Source: Bacillota bacterium (GTDB lineage Bacteria; Bacillota_E; RBS10-35; JAJYVN01). Taken from it: a stretch of DNA of 16,883 nucleotides. Positions within the stretch are counted from its first letter, which is position 1; the number at the start of each line of letters is the position of its first letter. Below the pieces are notes generated by a model that made no database searches, was not told the DNA's origin, and saw only the letters and a program-made list of their open reading frames with translations. The stretch spans positions 1 to 16,883 of the forward strand of contig JAJZWQ010000056.1 of the NCBI GenBank assembly GCA_021846605.1, given 5' to 3'. This document shows positions 1-7,189 of the stretch, piece after piece. Made by a program: the position numbers and the translations under genes.

Positions 1-147
1 GAGAGGAGACGCCGCCCAAAGGCACCGGCTTGCCGGAAAATCGCTTCGGGCACATGGCTCCAGATCGCTCCTCTCCTTGCCGGGATGGCTACACGCGACC
101 CCGGCGGGTCGCCGTCAACCGGCCTAACGTCCAGCGACCCAGCCGGA
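1..147 (+). other. Gene-poor left edge, possible decayed tnpB 3' end
   Basis: No recognisable intact gene. One plus-strand frame entering from the left edge begins with RGDAAQ and stops at a TAA at 124-126, about 25 bases before an IS605-type right-end hairpin. This is where a tnpB gene would end, and TnpB proteins often end shortly after an RRG motif. The visible 41 residues carry no diagnostic TnpB motif, so this is only a positional inference. Other open frames here are short and look like composition artefacts. Confidence 0.2.
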
Positions 148-179
148 CAAGCCGTCGGTTTCAGCCGACGGTCGTTGAC
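148..179 (+). mobile_element. Orphan IS200/IS605-type right-end hairpin
   Basis: A 7-bp perfect stem (CCGTCGG 152-158 with CCGACGG 165-171), extended by a wobble pair, closes a TTCA loop. It is preceded by CAAGC and followed by GTCGTTGAC. This matches the usual look of the imperfect palindrome at the right end of IS605-family tnpB elements, which also forms the scaffold of the omega RNA. It has the same length (32 nt), the same CAAGCC start and the same TGAC end as the right end of the tnpB element at 13144-13175. No intact tnpB lies upstream within the window, so it is an orphan here, although its gene may lie mostly to the left. Confidence 0.5.
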
Positions 180-195
180 TCGCCCACCTCCGCGT

Positions 196-262
196 GGATC
201 GGGGAGGGGCCGTAGGCCCCTCCCGACCCGCACTGTTCGGTGCGGCCGCCCGCCGGCCTGCC
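196..262. terminator. Cluster of stem-loops (candidate terminators)
   Basis: GGGAGGGGCC (202-211) pairs perfectly with GGCCCCTCCC (215-224) around a GTA loop. CCGCAC (228-233) pairs with GTGCGG (240-245), and further GC-rich inverted repeats follow to about 262. They lie just downstream of the minus-strand DUF4389 remnant, so they could be its old terminator, or they could belong to the mobile-element debris. There is no T-tract, so the terminator call is weak. Confidence 0.35.
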
Positions 263-278
263 GGACCGCCGGCCGGTC

Positions 279-579
279 TCAGACCAGGGTGAACGGCGGG
301 TAGCGGTCGGTGCGCCCCAGCGCGCAGCCCCACAGGCGCAGCCCCCAGCGGAGGACCCCGCTGTCCGAGCGCCACAGACCCAGTGGGTACCGTCCAGTGA
401 AGAGGACGACCCAAGAGAGATCCAACCCAGGCCCGCGGCGCCACGGTCAGCGCCCTCCCGATGATCATGTGGGGGAGGGCGGCCACCAGGCGCGGCGGGA
501 GCCGCGCGCCCCCCTGTCGGCAAACGGCCAGAGCGGGTTTCGGATAGGCTCTTTCAGGGCAGGCGTCGTGGACGGGCAC
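279..579 (-). pseudogene. Frameshifted DUF4389-family membrane protein remnant
   Basis: Reading the minus strand into the TGA at 279-281 gives a 44-residue tail with FTGRYP, then VLRW, then TDRYPPFTL at the very end. These are the spacing and motifs typical of the C-terminus of DUF4389 proteins, small multi-helix membrane proteins of unknown function. The frame is closed by a TGA just upstream (about 445). In a neighbouring minus-strand frame, between about 447 and 579, the sequence continues with CPERAYPK and VAALPHMII, resembling the YPERL and AIPHLIV segments of the family's N-terminal half. The gene therefore appears broken by at least one frameshift and diverged at its N-terminus, and no start codon is assigned. 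The DUF4389 assignment rests on motif memory, not a profile search. It sits next to an orphan IS605 end, consistent with a decaying region. Confidence 0.5.
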
Positions 580-617
580 CGAGAACGGAGGTCAACTGGC
601 GGCGCTGGTGCTGGCCC

Positions 618-638
618 GCCCCCGCTTCTGGCGGGGGC
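618..638. other. GC-rich stem-loop upstream of the S51 gene
   Basis: GCCCCCGC (618-625) pairs perfectly with GCGGGGGC (631-638) around TTCTG. It lies 47 bases before the S51-family start codon. It may be a leader hairpin or a leftover terminator. No clear promoter elements were seen around it. Confidence 0.35.
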
Positions 639-684
639 AGCGTGGTCAGAGAGGCGGGGCCGCTCTGGCCGGGGGGGAACCGCT

Positions 685-1440
685 GTGGCGCGGGTGTTCC
701 TGTATAGCGCGTTCGCGCCCACCTTCCGCGCAACGTCGGCGCCGTTTGTGGCCGCCGCCGGGGGTGCGGCGGCGCGCATCGCCTGGCTCGTGGCCGATGC
801 CCGCGGTTGGGAGGGCTTCTTCCGTCTGTACCGCGATCTGTGGCTGCGCCTGGGCGCGGCCGAGGTGGTGCCCGTGGTCCCGCGAGGCGACCCACCCGCC
901 CTCCCCGCGGGCGCGTTGGACGCGCTCGCCTCGTGTTCGGGCATCTTCGTCTGCGGCGGGGACACCCGGGTCTATCACCGCCTGTACGTGGCCGGTCCGG
1001 CCGGAGACGTGATCCGGGCGCGGCACACGGCCGGAGTGCCGTACGCCGGCATGTCCGCGGGGGCGCTGATCGCGTGCGATCCGTGCACGCTGTGGGGCGA
1101 CCGGGTCACCACGGCGGACAACGCGTATCTGGTCCGTGGCGCCGATGACGGCTGTCGGGCCGAGCTGCAGCTGGGTGTGGGGCTGGGGTTGTTGCGGGGC
1201 TTCCTGGCCGAGCCGCACCTGAGCGAACGGGGGGGCTTTCCGCGCCTGGTGGCCGCGATGGAGCGGGCGCGGGTGCCGCGCGGCCTGGGCATCGACGACG
1301 GCATCTGCGCGGAGGTGGAGGACGGGGAGGCGGTCATCGCCGGGCGGGGCCGGGCCTACCTCCTGGAGGCTGCCGAAGCGGGGCGGCTGGGGGTGCGGGT
1401 GTACGAACCGGGGGCGCGTTTCCGCCTCGGCGCGGGCTGA
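685..1440 (+). CDS. S51-family peptidase (cyanophycinase/peptidase E-like)
   Basis: A 251-residue cytosolic class I glutamine-amidotransferase-like hydrolase of the serine peptidase S51 family. An FVCGGDT segment (residues 88-94) precedes the nucleophile elbow GMSAGA, with the likely catalytic Ser at residue 124. EPHLSERGGF (176-185) corresponds to the DQHFxxRgR-type histidine motif of cyanophycinases, and LGIDDG (201-206) matches the later acidic motif. Family members cleave cyanophycin or alpha-aspartyl dipeptides. The substrate cannot be told here, and the EPHLSE variant argues against a classical cyanophycinase. The open frame extends upstream to 310, but homology begins at the GTG at 685, which follows a G-run Shine-Dalgarno (671-677). 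It is a single gene, convergent with the SRAP gene. Confidence 0.82.
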   Translation: MARVFLYSAFAPTFRATSAPFVAAAGGAAARIAWLVADARGWEGFFRLYRDLWLRLGAAEVVPVVPRGDPPALPAGALDALASCSGIFVCGGDTRVYHRLYVAGPAGDVIRARHTAGVPYAGMSAGALIACDPCTLWGDRVTTADNAYLVRGADDGCRAELQLGVGLGLLRGFLAEPHLSERGGFPRLVAAMERARVPRGLGIDDGICAEVEDGEAVIAGRGRAYLLEAAEAGRLGVRVYEPGARFRLGAG

Positions 1441-1457
1441 GCGCGCCGGGCCAGGGA

Positions 1458-1483
1458 TTGATCGCGCGCGTCGCCGCGATCAG
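1458..1483. terminator. Candidate bidirectional terminator hairpin
   Basis: GATCGCG (1460-1466) pairs with CGCGATC (1475-1481), extended by a T-A and a T-G pair, in the 61-base gap between the convergent S51 and SRAP genes. The position fits a shared terminator. The lack of a U-tract makes the mechanism uncertain. Confidence 0.45.
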
Positions 1484-1501
1484 CCGGAGGTCCGCGGCGC
1501 C

Positions 1502-2152
1502 TCAGGCTGGGGGAGGAACCGCCAGCGGGCCGGGGCCGCGGGTCGGCGGGACTTCCTGGGCGGCCATGCCCTCCGCCGGGTAGGGAACCAGGAGTTGCGC
1601 GATCCGGGCGGCGGGGGAGTCTGGATCCAGCCAGGCATCCTCCTCCTCGGGGCGCAGGATGACGGGCATGCGGTCGTGGACCTCGGCCACCAGGGCGTTG
1701 GGTTGGGTGGTCAGGATGCAGGCGGTTTCCAGCGGTCCCTCGGGAGTGGCGCGGCGTTCCCACAGCGCGGCCAGGGCGAACAGGCCGCCATCGCGGAGGG
1801 AGAAACGGATCGCCTGGCGGGTCCGGCCGGCCCTCCGCCACTCATAGAAGGCGTCCGCCGGCAAGAGCGCGCGCCGCAGGCGCAGCGCGGACCGGAACAT
1901 GGGCCGTTCGGCGGCCGTCTCGGCCCTGGCGTTGATCGGCCGGGGGTCCGCCAGGCCGACCCAGGACGGAGACAGGCCCCAGCGCAGCCAGGCGGCCTGC
2001 CGTTCGTGCTCCGGGGACAGCCGTACGGCCAGCAGGGGTTCGGTTGGGGCGATGTTGGGCCGGGGTGGTAGGCTCCCGAAGGCCCGCATGTCGATGAGGA
2101 AGCGCATGGCGACCTCGTCCAGCGGCCGGATCAGGCTGTACCGCCCGCACAT
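1502..2152 (-). CDS. SRAP-family abasic-site-binding protein (YedK/HMCES-like)
   Basis: A 216-residue SOS-response-associated-peptidase (SRAP) domain protein. The family forms a covalent thiazolidine DNA-protein crosslink with abasic sites in single-stranded DNA through Cys2, protecting replication forks. The protein starts with MCGRY, which leaves Cys2 as the new N-terminus after Met removal. PNIAPTE (32-38), NARAE with Asn74, AFYEW with Glu104 and HDRMPVIL with His159 are all present, matching the active-site set of E. coli YedK. The ATG at 2152 is fixed by this chemistry and has a GGGGAGG Shine-Dalgarno upstream. The open frame runs further upstream, but that part overlaps the ClC gene out of frame and is not real. 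It lies 22 bases after the ClC stop and is probably co-transcribed with it. Confidence 0.95.
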   Translation of the reverse strand: MCGRYSLIRPLDEVAMRFLIDMRAFGSLPPRPNIAPTEPLLAVRLSPEHERQAAWLRWGLSPSWVGLADPRPINARAETAAERPMFRSALRLRRALLPADAFYEWRRAGRTRQAIRFSLRDGGLFALAALWERRATPEGPLETACILTTQPNALVAEVHDRMPVILRPEEEDAWLDPDSPAARIAQLLVPYPAEGMAAQEVPPTRGPGPLAVPPPA

Positions 2153-2174
2153 GTTCCCGCCCTCCCCACCCAGG

Positions 2175-4490
2175 TCATGATGGACGGGATGGCGGGTCCG
2201 TGAGCCGGTGCGTGGCGGCCGCCAGGACCGCAGGGTCCGCGGCGCGCACGGTGACCACGTCCCCCGCCGCCAGTTCGGTGTCCGCCGCCGGGATGACCAG
2301 CCGGTCCTCGCGTTCGAGGGAAGACAGCAGTACGCCTGGCGGGAGCCCCAGGTCCCGCACGCGGTGGCCGACGCCGAGAGATCCCGGCGCGAGGGTGACG
2401 CGCTCGGCGACGGCCTGGTTGCGCAGGCGACCGGCGAGGATCTGCGCCTCGGCCTGGTCCGCCACCTCGGGCGTTCCCGCATACAGCAGGACGTCGTCCC
2501 CCCCCTTCAGCATCGTCTCACCGCGGGGGACCAGGACCGCCTGCGCCCGGTGGATGACCACGACCACGGCCCCGGCCGGCAGCCCCAGGGTGGACACGTG
2601 CGCCCCGCTGGCCGGCCAGTCCGGGGGCAGGTGCACCTGGCGGAACGTGCCGTTGTCGGTGTCCTCGGCGTCCTGCAGGAGTTCGACGCGGTGCTGGGTC
2701 TCCAGTGTGACCACCGTGCGGTTGTAGTACACGCGCAGGACGTCGTCGCGGGAGACCGTGCCGACGACGTGGGTGGCGTCTGTGCCCACCGGGAGCACCT
2801 CAAGTTCCTGGAGGGCAAAGCGCCGCATGGCATCGTCGAGCGTCAGACCGGGCGGGAGCGTACCCACCGTGCGCGCCAGGCGGCCCACCGGCGCGTCCAG
2901 CAGGTTCGCGGTGACCGCCTCCAACAGCCGTTGGTCCTCAACGATCCCCGCGAAGGATCCGTCGCGGCGAAAAACCGGCAGGGCCCGCTGGTTCTCGGTG
3001 CGCATGCGCGTCATGGCCAGACGCGCGGGCTCGTCGACGAAGAGCCGATCTCCCACAGGCCGCAGCGCCGCGGACAGCGGCACGCGCTGCAGGGGCCGCA
3101 CGTCGGTGCCGCGCAGGATGCGGACGCCGTGGCGACTCAGCTTCACCGTATACATCGAGTCCCGGGCCAGAGACCCCTGCACCAGGTAGGAGATGCCGCA
3201 GGCCGCCATCACGCCCACCGTCAGGTGGTAGTCGCCGGTCATCTCCAGGATGATGACGCTGGCCGTCAGGGGGGCGCGCGCCGCGCCCGCGAAGACGGCG
3301 CCCATGCCGGATACCGCGTAGAGGGCGGTCGCTGGCGCGAGCGCGGGGGTCACGGCATGCACCAGGATGCCGAAGGCCCCGCCCAGGGTGACGCCGAGGT
3401 ACAGGCTGGGGGCGAAGACGCCGCCCGATCCGCCGGAGCCGATCGTCACCAGCGTCGCCACATACTTGCCGGCCAGCAGGCCCAGGAGCAGCCAGAGCCC
3501 AAAGTCACCTTGCACCGCGCCCTGCATGGTCCCGTAGCCGACCCCCAGGACATCCGGGAGGGCCAAGCCGAGCAGACCGATGAGCAGGCCGCCGCAGACG
3601 GCCTGCCATGCCCAATGGACATGCCAGCGTTGCGAGAACTCTTCGACGAAGTCCAGGCCGTAGGTGTACGCCAGGGCCACGCCGCCCGCCGCCACCCCCA
3701 GCAGCAGCAGCAGGAGCAGCGACAACGGGTGGTTGAACTGGTAGTCGGGGGCGGGGAGAACAGGCTGGTTGCCCAGGATCGAACGGAACACGGTGACGCC
3801 GGTGACCGAAGCGACGAAGACCGGTACGAGCGTGCCCATACCATAGCTGCCGAGCACGACCTCCATCCCGAACAGCGCCCCGGCGATCGGGGCGTTAAAC
3901 GTGGCCCCGATGCCCGCGGCGGCGCCGCAGGCCACCAGGAGGGAGGTGTACTGGTCGCCCAGCCGCAGGAATTGGCCGACCGAACTCCCGAAGGCTGCGC
4001 CGATCAGGGCGATCGGACCCTCCCGGCCCACCGAGCCGTCGGCGCCGATGGTGATCGCCGGAGCGAGGATGCCAAACAGGCCCACGCGGGGGTGGATCCG
4101 CCCTCGCCGCAGCGCCAACGCTTCCAAGATCTGCGGCACGCCGTGTCCCCTGACCTCTGGCGCGAAGCGGTGGCAGATCAGACCCACCACGAGGAGGCCG
4201 AGCACCGGGACGACCACCAGGAACCAGTGCTCGGCGATGCTGCCCGCGAAAGACAATCCGTGTTGGTCCAACCCTGTGACAAAGAACCAGCGGGCGGCGG
4301 CGATCATCTTGCGGAAAACCACGGCGCCCAGGCCGCCAACCACGCCGGTCAACAGGGCCAGGGCGACCAGGATTGCCGGCTCTTTGAGGGGGGTCGCGTG
4401 GAGGGCCTGCCACCATCGCCCGGTGGATCTGGCCTCGGCACGGAGATTCGGGACAGCGGACGGGTCGCTCCCCGCATGCGACGGCAGCAA
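2175..4490 (-). CDS. ClC-family chloride channel/transporter with CBS and TrkA-C domains
   Basis: A 771-residue inner-membrane ClC protein. The membrane domain spans about residues 36-440. It carries GHGVP (115-119, against GSGIP in E. coli ClC), GREGP with the gating glutamate (Glu157), GVFAPSLYLG (357-366) and the ion-coordinating Tyr in SMYTV (447). The internal proton-glutamate position is Val211 in ALFGMEVV, as in passive ClC channels rather than H+/Cl- antiporters. A CBS pair follows (about 463-593), then two TrkA-C/RCK_C-like units (about 613-685 and 690-763), an unusually long regulatory tail. The frame extends to a TTG at 4541, but that has no ribosome site and overlaps a possible promoter. 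The TTG at 4490 follows GAGGTGA at good spacing and was chosen. Substrate and channel-versus-transporter mode are inference. Confidence 0.9.
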   Translation of the reverse strand: MLPSHAGSDPSAVPNLRAEARSTGRWWQALHATPLKEPAILVALALLTGVVGGLGAVVFRKMIAAARWFFVTGLDQHGLSFAGSIAEHWFLVVVPVLGLLVVGLICHRFAPEVRGHGVPQILEALALRRGRIHPRVGLFGILAPAITIGADGSVGREGPIALIGAAFGSSVGQFLRLGDQYTSLLVACGAAAGIGATFNAPIAGALFGMEVVLGSYGMGTLVPVFVASVTGVTVFRSILGNQPVLPAPDYQFNHPLSLLLLLLLGVAAGGVALAYTYGLDFVEEFSQRWHVHWAWQAVCGGLLIGLLGLALPDVLGVGYGTMQGAVQGDFGLWLLLGLLAGKYVATLVTIGSGGSGGVFAPSLYLGVTLGGAFGILVHAVTPALAPATALYAVSGMGAVFAGAARAPLTASVIILEMTGDYHLTVGVMAACGISYLVQGSLARDSMYTVKLSRHGVRILRGTDVRPLQRVPLSAALRPVGDRLFVDEPARLAMTRMRTENQRALPVFRRDGSFAGIVEDQRLLEAVTANLLDAPVGRLARTVGTLPPGLTLDDAMRRFALQELEVLPVGTDATHVVGTVSRDDVLRVYYNRTVVTLETQHRVELLQDAEDTDNGTFRQVHLPPDWPASGAHVSTLGLPAGAVVVVIHRAQAVLVPRGETMLKGGDDVLLYAGTPEVADQAEAQILAGRLRNQAVAERVTLAPGSLGVGHRVRDLGLPPGVLLSSLEREDRLVIPAADTELAAGDVVTVRAADPAVLAAATHRLTDPPSRPS

Positions 4491-4530
4491 CTGGACCTTC
4501 ACCTCATCGAGTGGTGACAAACCAGGCCTC

Positions 4531-4541
4531 AAGTGTAACAA
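4531..4541 (-). promoter_or_regulatory. Possible extended -10 promoter for the ClC gene
   Basis: On the minus strand TGTTACACT (4540-4532) looks like an extended -10 (TGn plus TACACT) in an unusually AT-rich patch between lutBC and the ClC gene. A transcript starting near 4525 would have a leader of about 35 bases ending in the GAGGTGA ribosome site. No matching -35 was seen, so this is tentative. It would let the ClC-SRAP pair be expressed apart from the sugar operon. Confidence 0.3.
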
Positions 4542-4562
4542 GAGTGGCGGGAAGCCGGGGCC

Positions 4563-6455
4563 TTACCCGTCCACGAGGATGACCCACGCCTCCCCCGGCC
4601 CGTGCACGCCGATCACCAGATCGTTCTCAATATCGGAAGAGCGGCTGGGCCCGGAAACCACCGTCACCCCGGTGGGGCGAGGGCCGGGTTCGAACAGGTT
4701 CAGGGCGGCAAACGCGGCCACAAGGTCCGGATGGACGTTCTGGGCCTCGACGATGAACACCGCGCGGGGGGGTACCAGCGACCGCCGCCGCTGGGTGTGT
4801 GGGCCGCTGCGCAGCACGATCGATCCGGTGGCGATGGCCGCGGCCTCCCCCCAGACCAGGCCGCATTCTGCTTCCAGCGGGCTGGCCGTCGCGGGGTCGT
4901 CCAGCAAATCGGCCAGGGTGGCGTCCGCGGAGACCGGACCCCGGCCGACCAGTTCGCGCGCGGCGGTGGCCAGACCGGGGCGACGCACGCGCATGCTCTT
5001 GCCGCCCTGGCTCTCCCAACGCACGGCAAAGGCCGCGAGCGGATCATCGGGCAGTCGGGCGGGCGGGGCCGGATCCGCCGGCGGCGGCACGGGAACGGGG
5101 GCGGGGGTGGACGCCGGCCGGGGGAGCAGCGTGCCGCGCGGCCGCGCGATGCCGCGCAGGCTGCGACCGCGGGTCCAGCCGTCCAGCGGGCCCGGGAGGC
5201 GTTCCACCGGCCGTCCCCCGAGCACGACGCGAAGGACGCGCGTGGCGGTCCGGATGTGCTCGCCCCCGGCCGCCCGCACCAGCCCGGCCATGGCCAGGCG
5301 CTCGACGGCCGGTTTAGGGTACGCCGCGCGCAACGCGATGAGCTGATCGTCGAGTTGGATGTTCACGGGGCAGGCCTCGCGGCAGGCGCCGCACAGGCTG
5401 GAGGCCCAGGGGAGGTCCCGTCCGACCCGCCCCTGTGTCAGGTGGGGCGTCAGCGCCGCGCCGATGGGCCCCGGGTAGATGGAGCCGTACGCGTGGCCGC
5501 CCATGGTGCGGAAGACGGGGCAGGCGTTCAGGCACGCCCCGCAGCGGATGCAGTACAGCAACTCCTCGGCCGGGGTGCCGATCAGCGGGGTCCGCCCGTT
5601 GTCCAGCAGGACCACGTGCACCTCGCGCGGGCCGTCGTGGGCTGCCTCTCCCGGGCGCGCCGGCCCGCTGAGGAACGACACGTATTGGGTGATGGCCTGT
5701 CCAGTGGCCGACGGCGGCAACACCGCCAGCACGTCCAGCGCCTCCCGCCAACTGTACACGAGCTTTTCGACGCCGACCAGAGCGATGTGCAGGGGCGGCA
5801 GCGTGGTGCACATCCGGGCGTTGCCCTCGTTGCTCACGATCATCAGCGTCCCGGTCTCCGCGATCATGAGGTTGGCGCCGCTGATGCCGGCGTCGGCGGC
5901 CAGGAATTGCGCGCGCAGGTGCGCGCGCGCAAACCCCGCCAGGTCGCGGGTGTCCTGGCCCAGGGGACGTCCCGCCACCCGCGACAGCAGTGCGCTGATC
6001 TCGGCCCGCCGCAGATGGACGGCGGGCACGATGATGTGGGAGGGGGTCTGTCCGGCGAGTTGCACGATCCATTCGCCCAGGTCGGTCTCGACGACCTCCA
6101 TGCCGGCGTGTTCCAGGTGCTCGCGCAGCCGGACCTCCTCGGTGGCCATGGACTTGGACTTGACGATGTGCCGGGCGCCCGCCCGCTGCAGGATGTCCCG
6201 GATGATCTGCCTGGCCGCCGCGGCGTCGTGGGCGTGGTGCACCACCGTTCCCTGCGCCGCCGCCGCCGCCTCGAAGCGGGCCAGCGTTTCCGGCAGCGTG
6301 GCGACGGCGCGCTGCCGGGCGATGCGCGCCCTGTCGCGGGCCGCCTCGGGGTCCGCCATGTTGCTCAGCGCCCGCTGCCGCCCGCCGGCGAGCTTGTCGG
6401 TGGTGGTGCGCACTGCCGAGGCCAGGGTGGGATCGGCCGGCTGGTACTCGATCAC
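4563..6455 (-). CDS. LutB-LutC fusion, L-lactate oxidation iron-sulfur protein
   Basis: A 630-residue fusion of two subunits of the LutABC (LldEFG) complex, which oxidises L-lactate to pyruvate in the cytoplasm. Residues 1-440 are LutB: a DUF162 fold with KSKSMATEE (99-107), AETGT (199-203), then ferredoxin-like cysteines C302, C305, C308, C312 and C355, C358, C362 for two 4Fe-4S clusters. A Pro/Ala-rich linker (about 446-470) leads to a LutC-like DUF162 domain (about 471-630) with an IATGSIVL segment, SGPSRSSDIE (601-610) and GVHGP plus VILVD at the end. This domain is shorter than free-standing LutC, mainly at its N-terminus. The GTG start (GTGA overlap with the lutA stop) follows a GGGGGGAGG ribosome site and matches the LutB N-terminus. 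The longer upstream frame is a lutA shadow. Confidence 0.92.
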   Translation of the reverse strand: MIEYQPADPTLASAVRTTTDKLAGGRQRALSNMADPEAARDRARIARQRAVATLPETLARFEAAAAAQGTVVHHAHDAAAARQIIRDILQRAGARHIVKSKSMATEEVRLREHLEHAGMEVVETDLGEWIVQLAGQTPSHIIVPAVHLRRAEISALLSRVAGRPLGQDTRDLAGFARAHLRAQFLAADAGISGANLMIAETGTLMIVSNEGNARMCTTLPPLHIALVGVEKLVYSWREALDVLAVLPPSATGQAITQYVSFLSGPARPGEAAHDGPREVHVVLLDNGRTPLIGTPAEELLYCIRCGACLNACPVFRTMGGHAYGSIYPGPIGAALTPHLTQGRVGRDLPWASSLCGACREACPVNIQLDDQLIALRAAYPKPAVERLAMAGLVRAAGGEHIRTATRVLRVVLGGRPVERLPGPLDGWTRGRSLRGIARPRGTLLPRPASTPAPVPVPPPADPAPPARLPDDPLAAFAVRWESQGGKSMRVRRPGLATAARELVGRGPVSADATLADLLDDPATASPLEAECGLVWGEAAAIATGSIVLRSGPHTQRRRSLVPPRAVFIVEAQNVHPDLVAAFAALNLFEPGPRPTGVTVVSGPSRSSDIENDLVIGVHGPGEAWVILVDG

Positions 6456-7189
6456 TCTTCCGCCTCCCCCCGGAGGACCTCGGCGAGGTGCCGAAAGCGC
6501 AGGGGGAGTCCGCGGCGCCGCGCGCGGCCCTCCAGGTGCAGCAGGCACCCCAGTTCCCCGGCCACCACGGTGTCCGCGCCGGAGGCCACCAGCGCGTCCA
6601 GCTTGTGGTCGGCCATGGCCAGCGAGAGGGCGCTCTGTTTGACGGCGAAGAGCCCGCCGAAGCCACAGCACTCGTGCGCGTCGGACTGGGTGCACAGTTC
6701 GCAACCGGCCGCCCGCAGGCAGCGCTCCCCCGAGTCGCCCACGCTGGCCCCGCGCAGCGAATGGCACGACGGATGGAAGGCGGCGTGGGCCGGCAGGTCT
6801 GCGGGGACCCCGGGCAGCCCGTGCGCCGCCAGGAACGCCGCAAGTTCGGACGTGTGCGCGGCGACCTGCTGCGCGGTCGCGAACAGCGGATCGGTGTGCG
6901 GGAAGAGGTGCGGGTAGTACCGGATGAGCATCGTGGCGCACGAACCGGAGGGCACCACGATCTCGTCGTACTCCGCCAAGCGTGGGATGAGGCGCCGGGC
7001 CAGCTGCCGGGCGGGTCCGGGGTGGCCCGCGTTCCACGCCGGCTGCCCACAGCAGCCGCCAAGGAGCACCACATCCGCCGCTGCGGCCGCCTCGACCAGT
7101 TGGACGGCGGATTCCGCGACCTGGGGCGCAAACGCCTCGGCCAGGCAGGTCACCAGCAACGCGATGCGCGGTCGCCCCTCCGTGCTCAC
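6452..7189 (-). CDS. lutA: LutA-like CCG-domain lactate oxidation protein
   Basis: A 245-residue LutA/LldE/YkgE-type subunit with two cysteine-rich CCG domains. The first has Cys15, CCG at 46-48 and GSC with Cys84. The second has HPSCH (Cys142), CCGFGG (174-179) and GCLLHLEG (Cys215). These motifs bind iron-sulfur or heterodisulfide-reductase-like cofactors and pair with LutB and LutC. Its GTG start overlaps the isomerase stop by four bases (GTGA) with little independent ribosome site, and its own stop overlaps the lutBC start the same way. Translation of isomerase, lutA and lutBC is therefore probably coupled. In context it finishes rhamnose breakdown by removing the L-lactate formed from lactaldehyde. 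Confidence 0.92.
   Translation of the reverse strand: MSTEGRPRIALLVTCLAEAFAPQVAESAVQLVEAAAAADVVLLGGCCGQPAWNAGHPGPARQLARRLIPRLAEYDEIVVPSGSCATMLIRYYPHLFPHTDPLFATAQQVAAHTSELAAFLAAHGLPGVPADLPAHAAFHPSCHSLRGASVGDSGERCLRAAGCELCTQSDAHECCGFGGLFAVKQSALSLAMADHKLDALVASGADTVVAGELGCLLHLEGRARRRGLPLRFRHLAEVLRGEAEE

Noticed and set aside
310..684. N-terminal extension of the S51 gene
   Set aside because: No homology before residue 1 at the GTG at 685, and it crosses the DUF4389 remnant on the other strand.
2208..4517. 769-residue plus-strand open frame
   Set aside because: Antisense to the ClC gene and lacks family motifs; a GC-rich mirror frame full of Arg, Gln and His.
4602..6917. 771-residue plus-strand open frame
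   Set aside because: Antisense to lutBC and lutA, whose motifs are unmistakable; no ribosome site or domains.
5314..7131. 605-residue minus-strand frame
   Set aside because: Out-of-frame read across lutA and lutBC; low-complexity Arg/Pro content.
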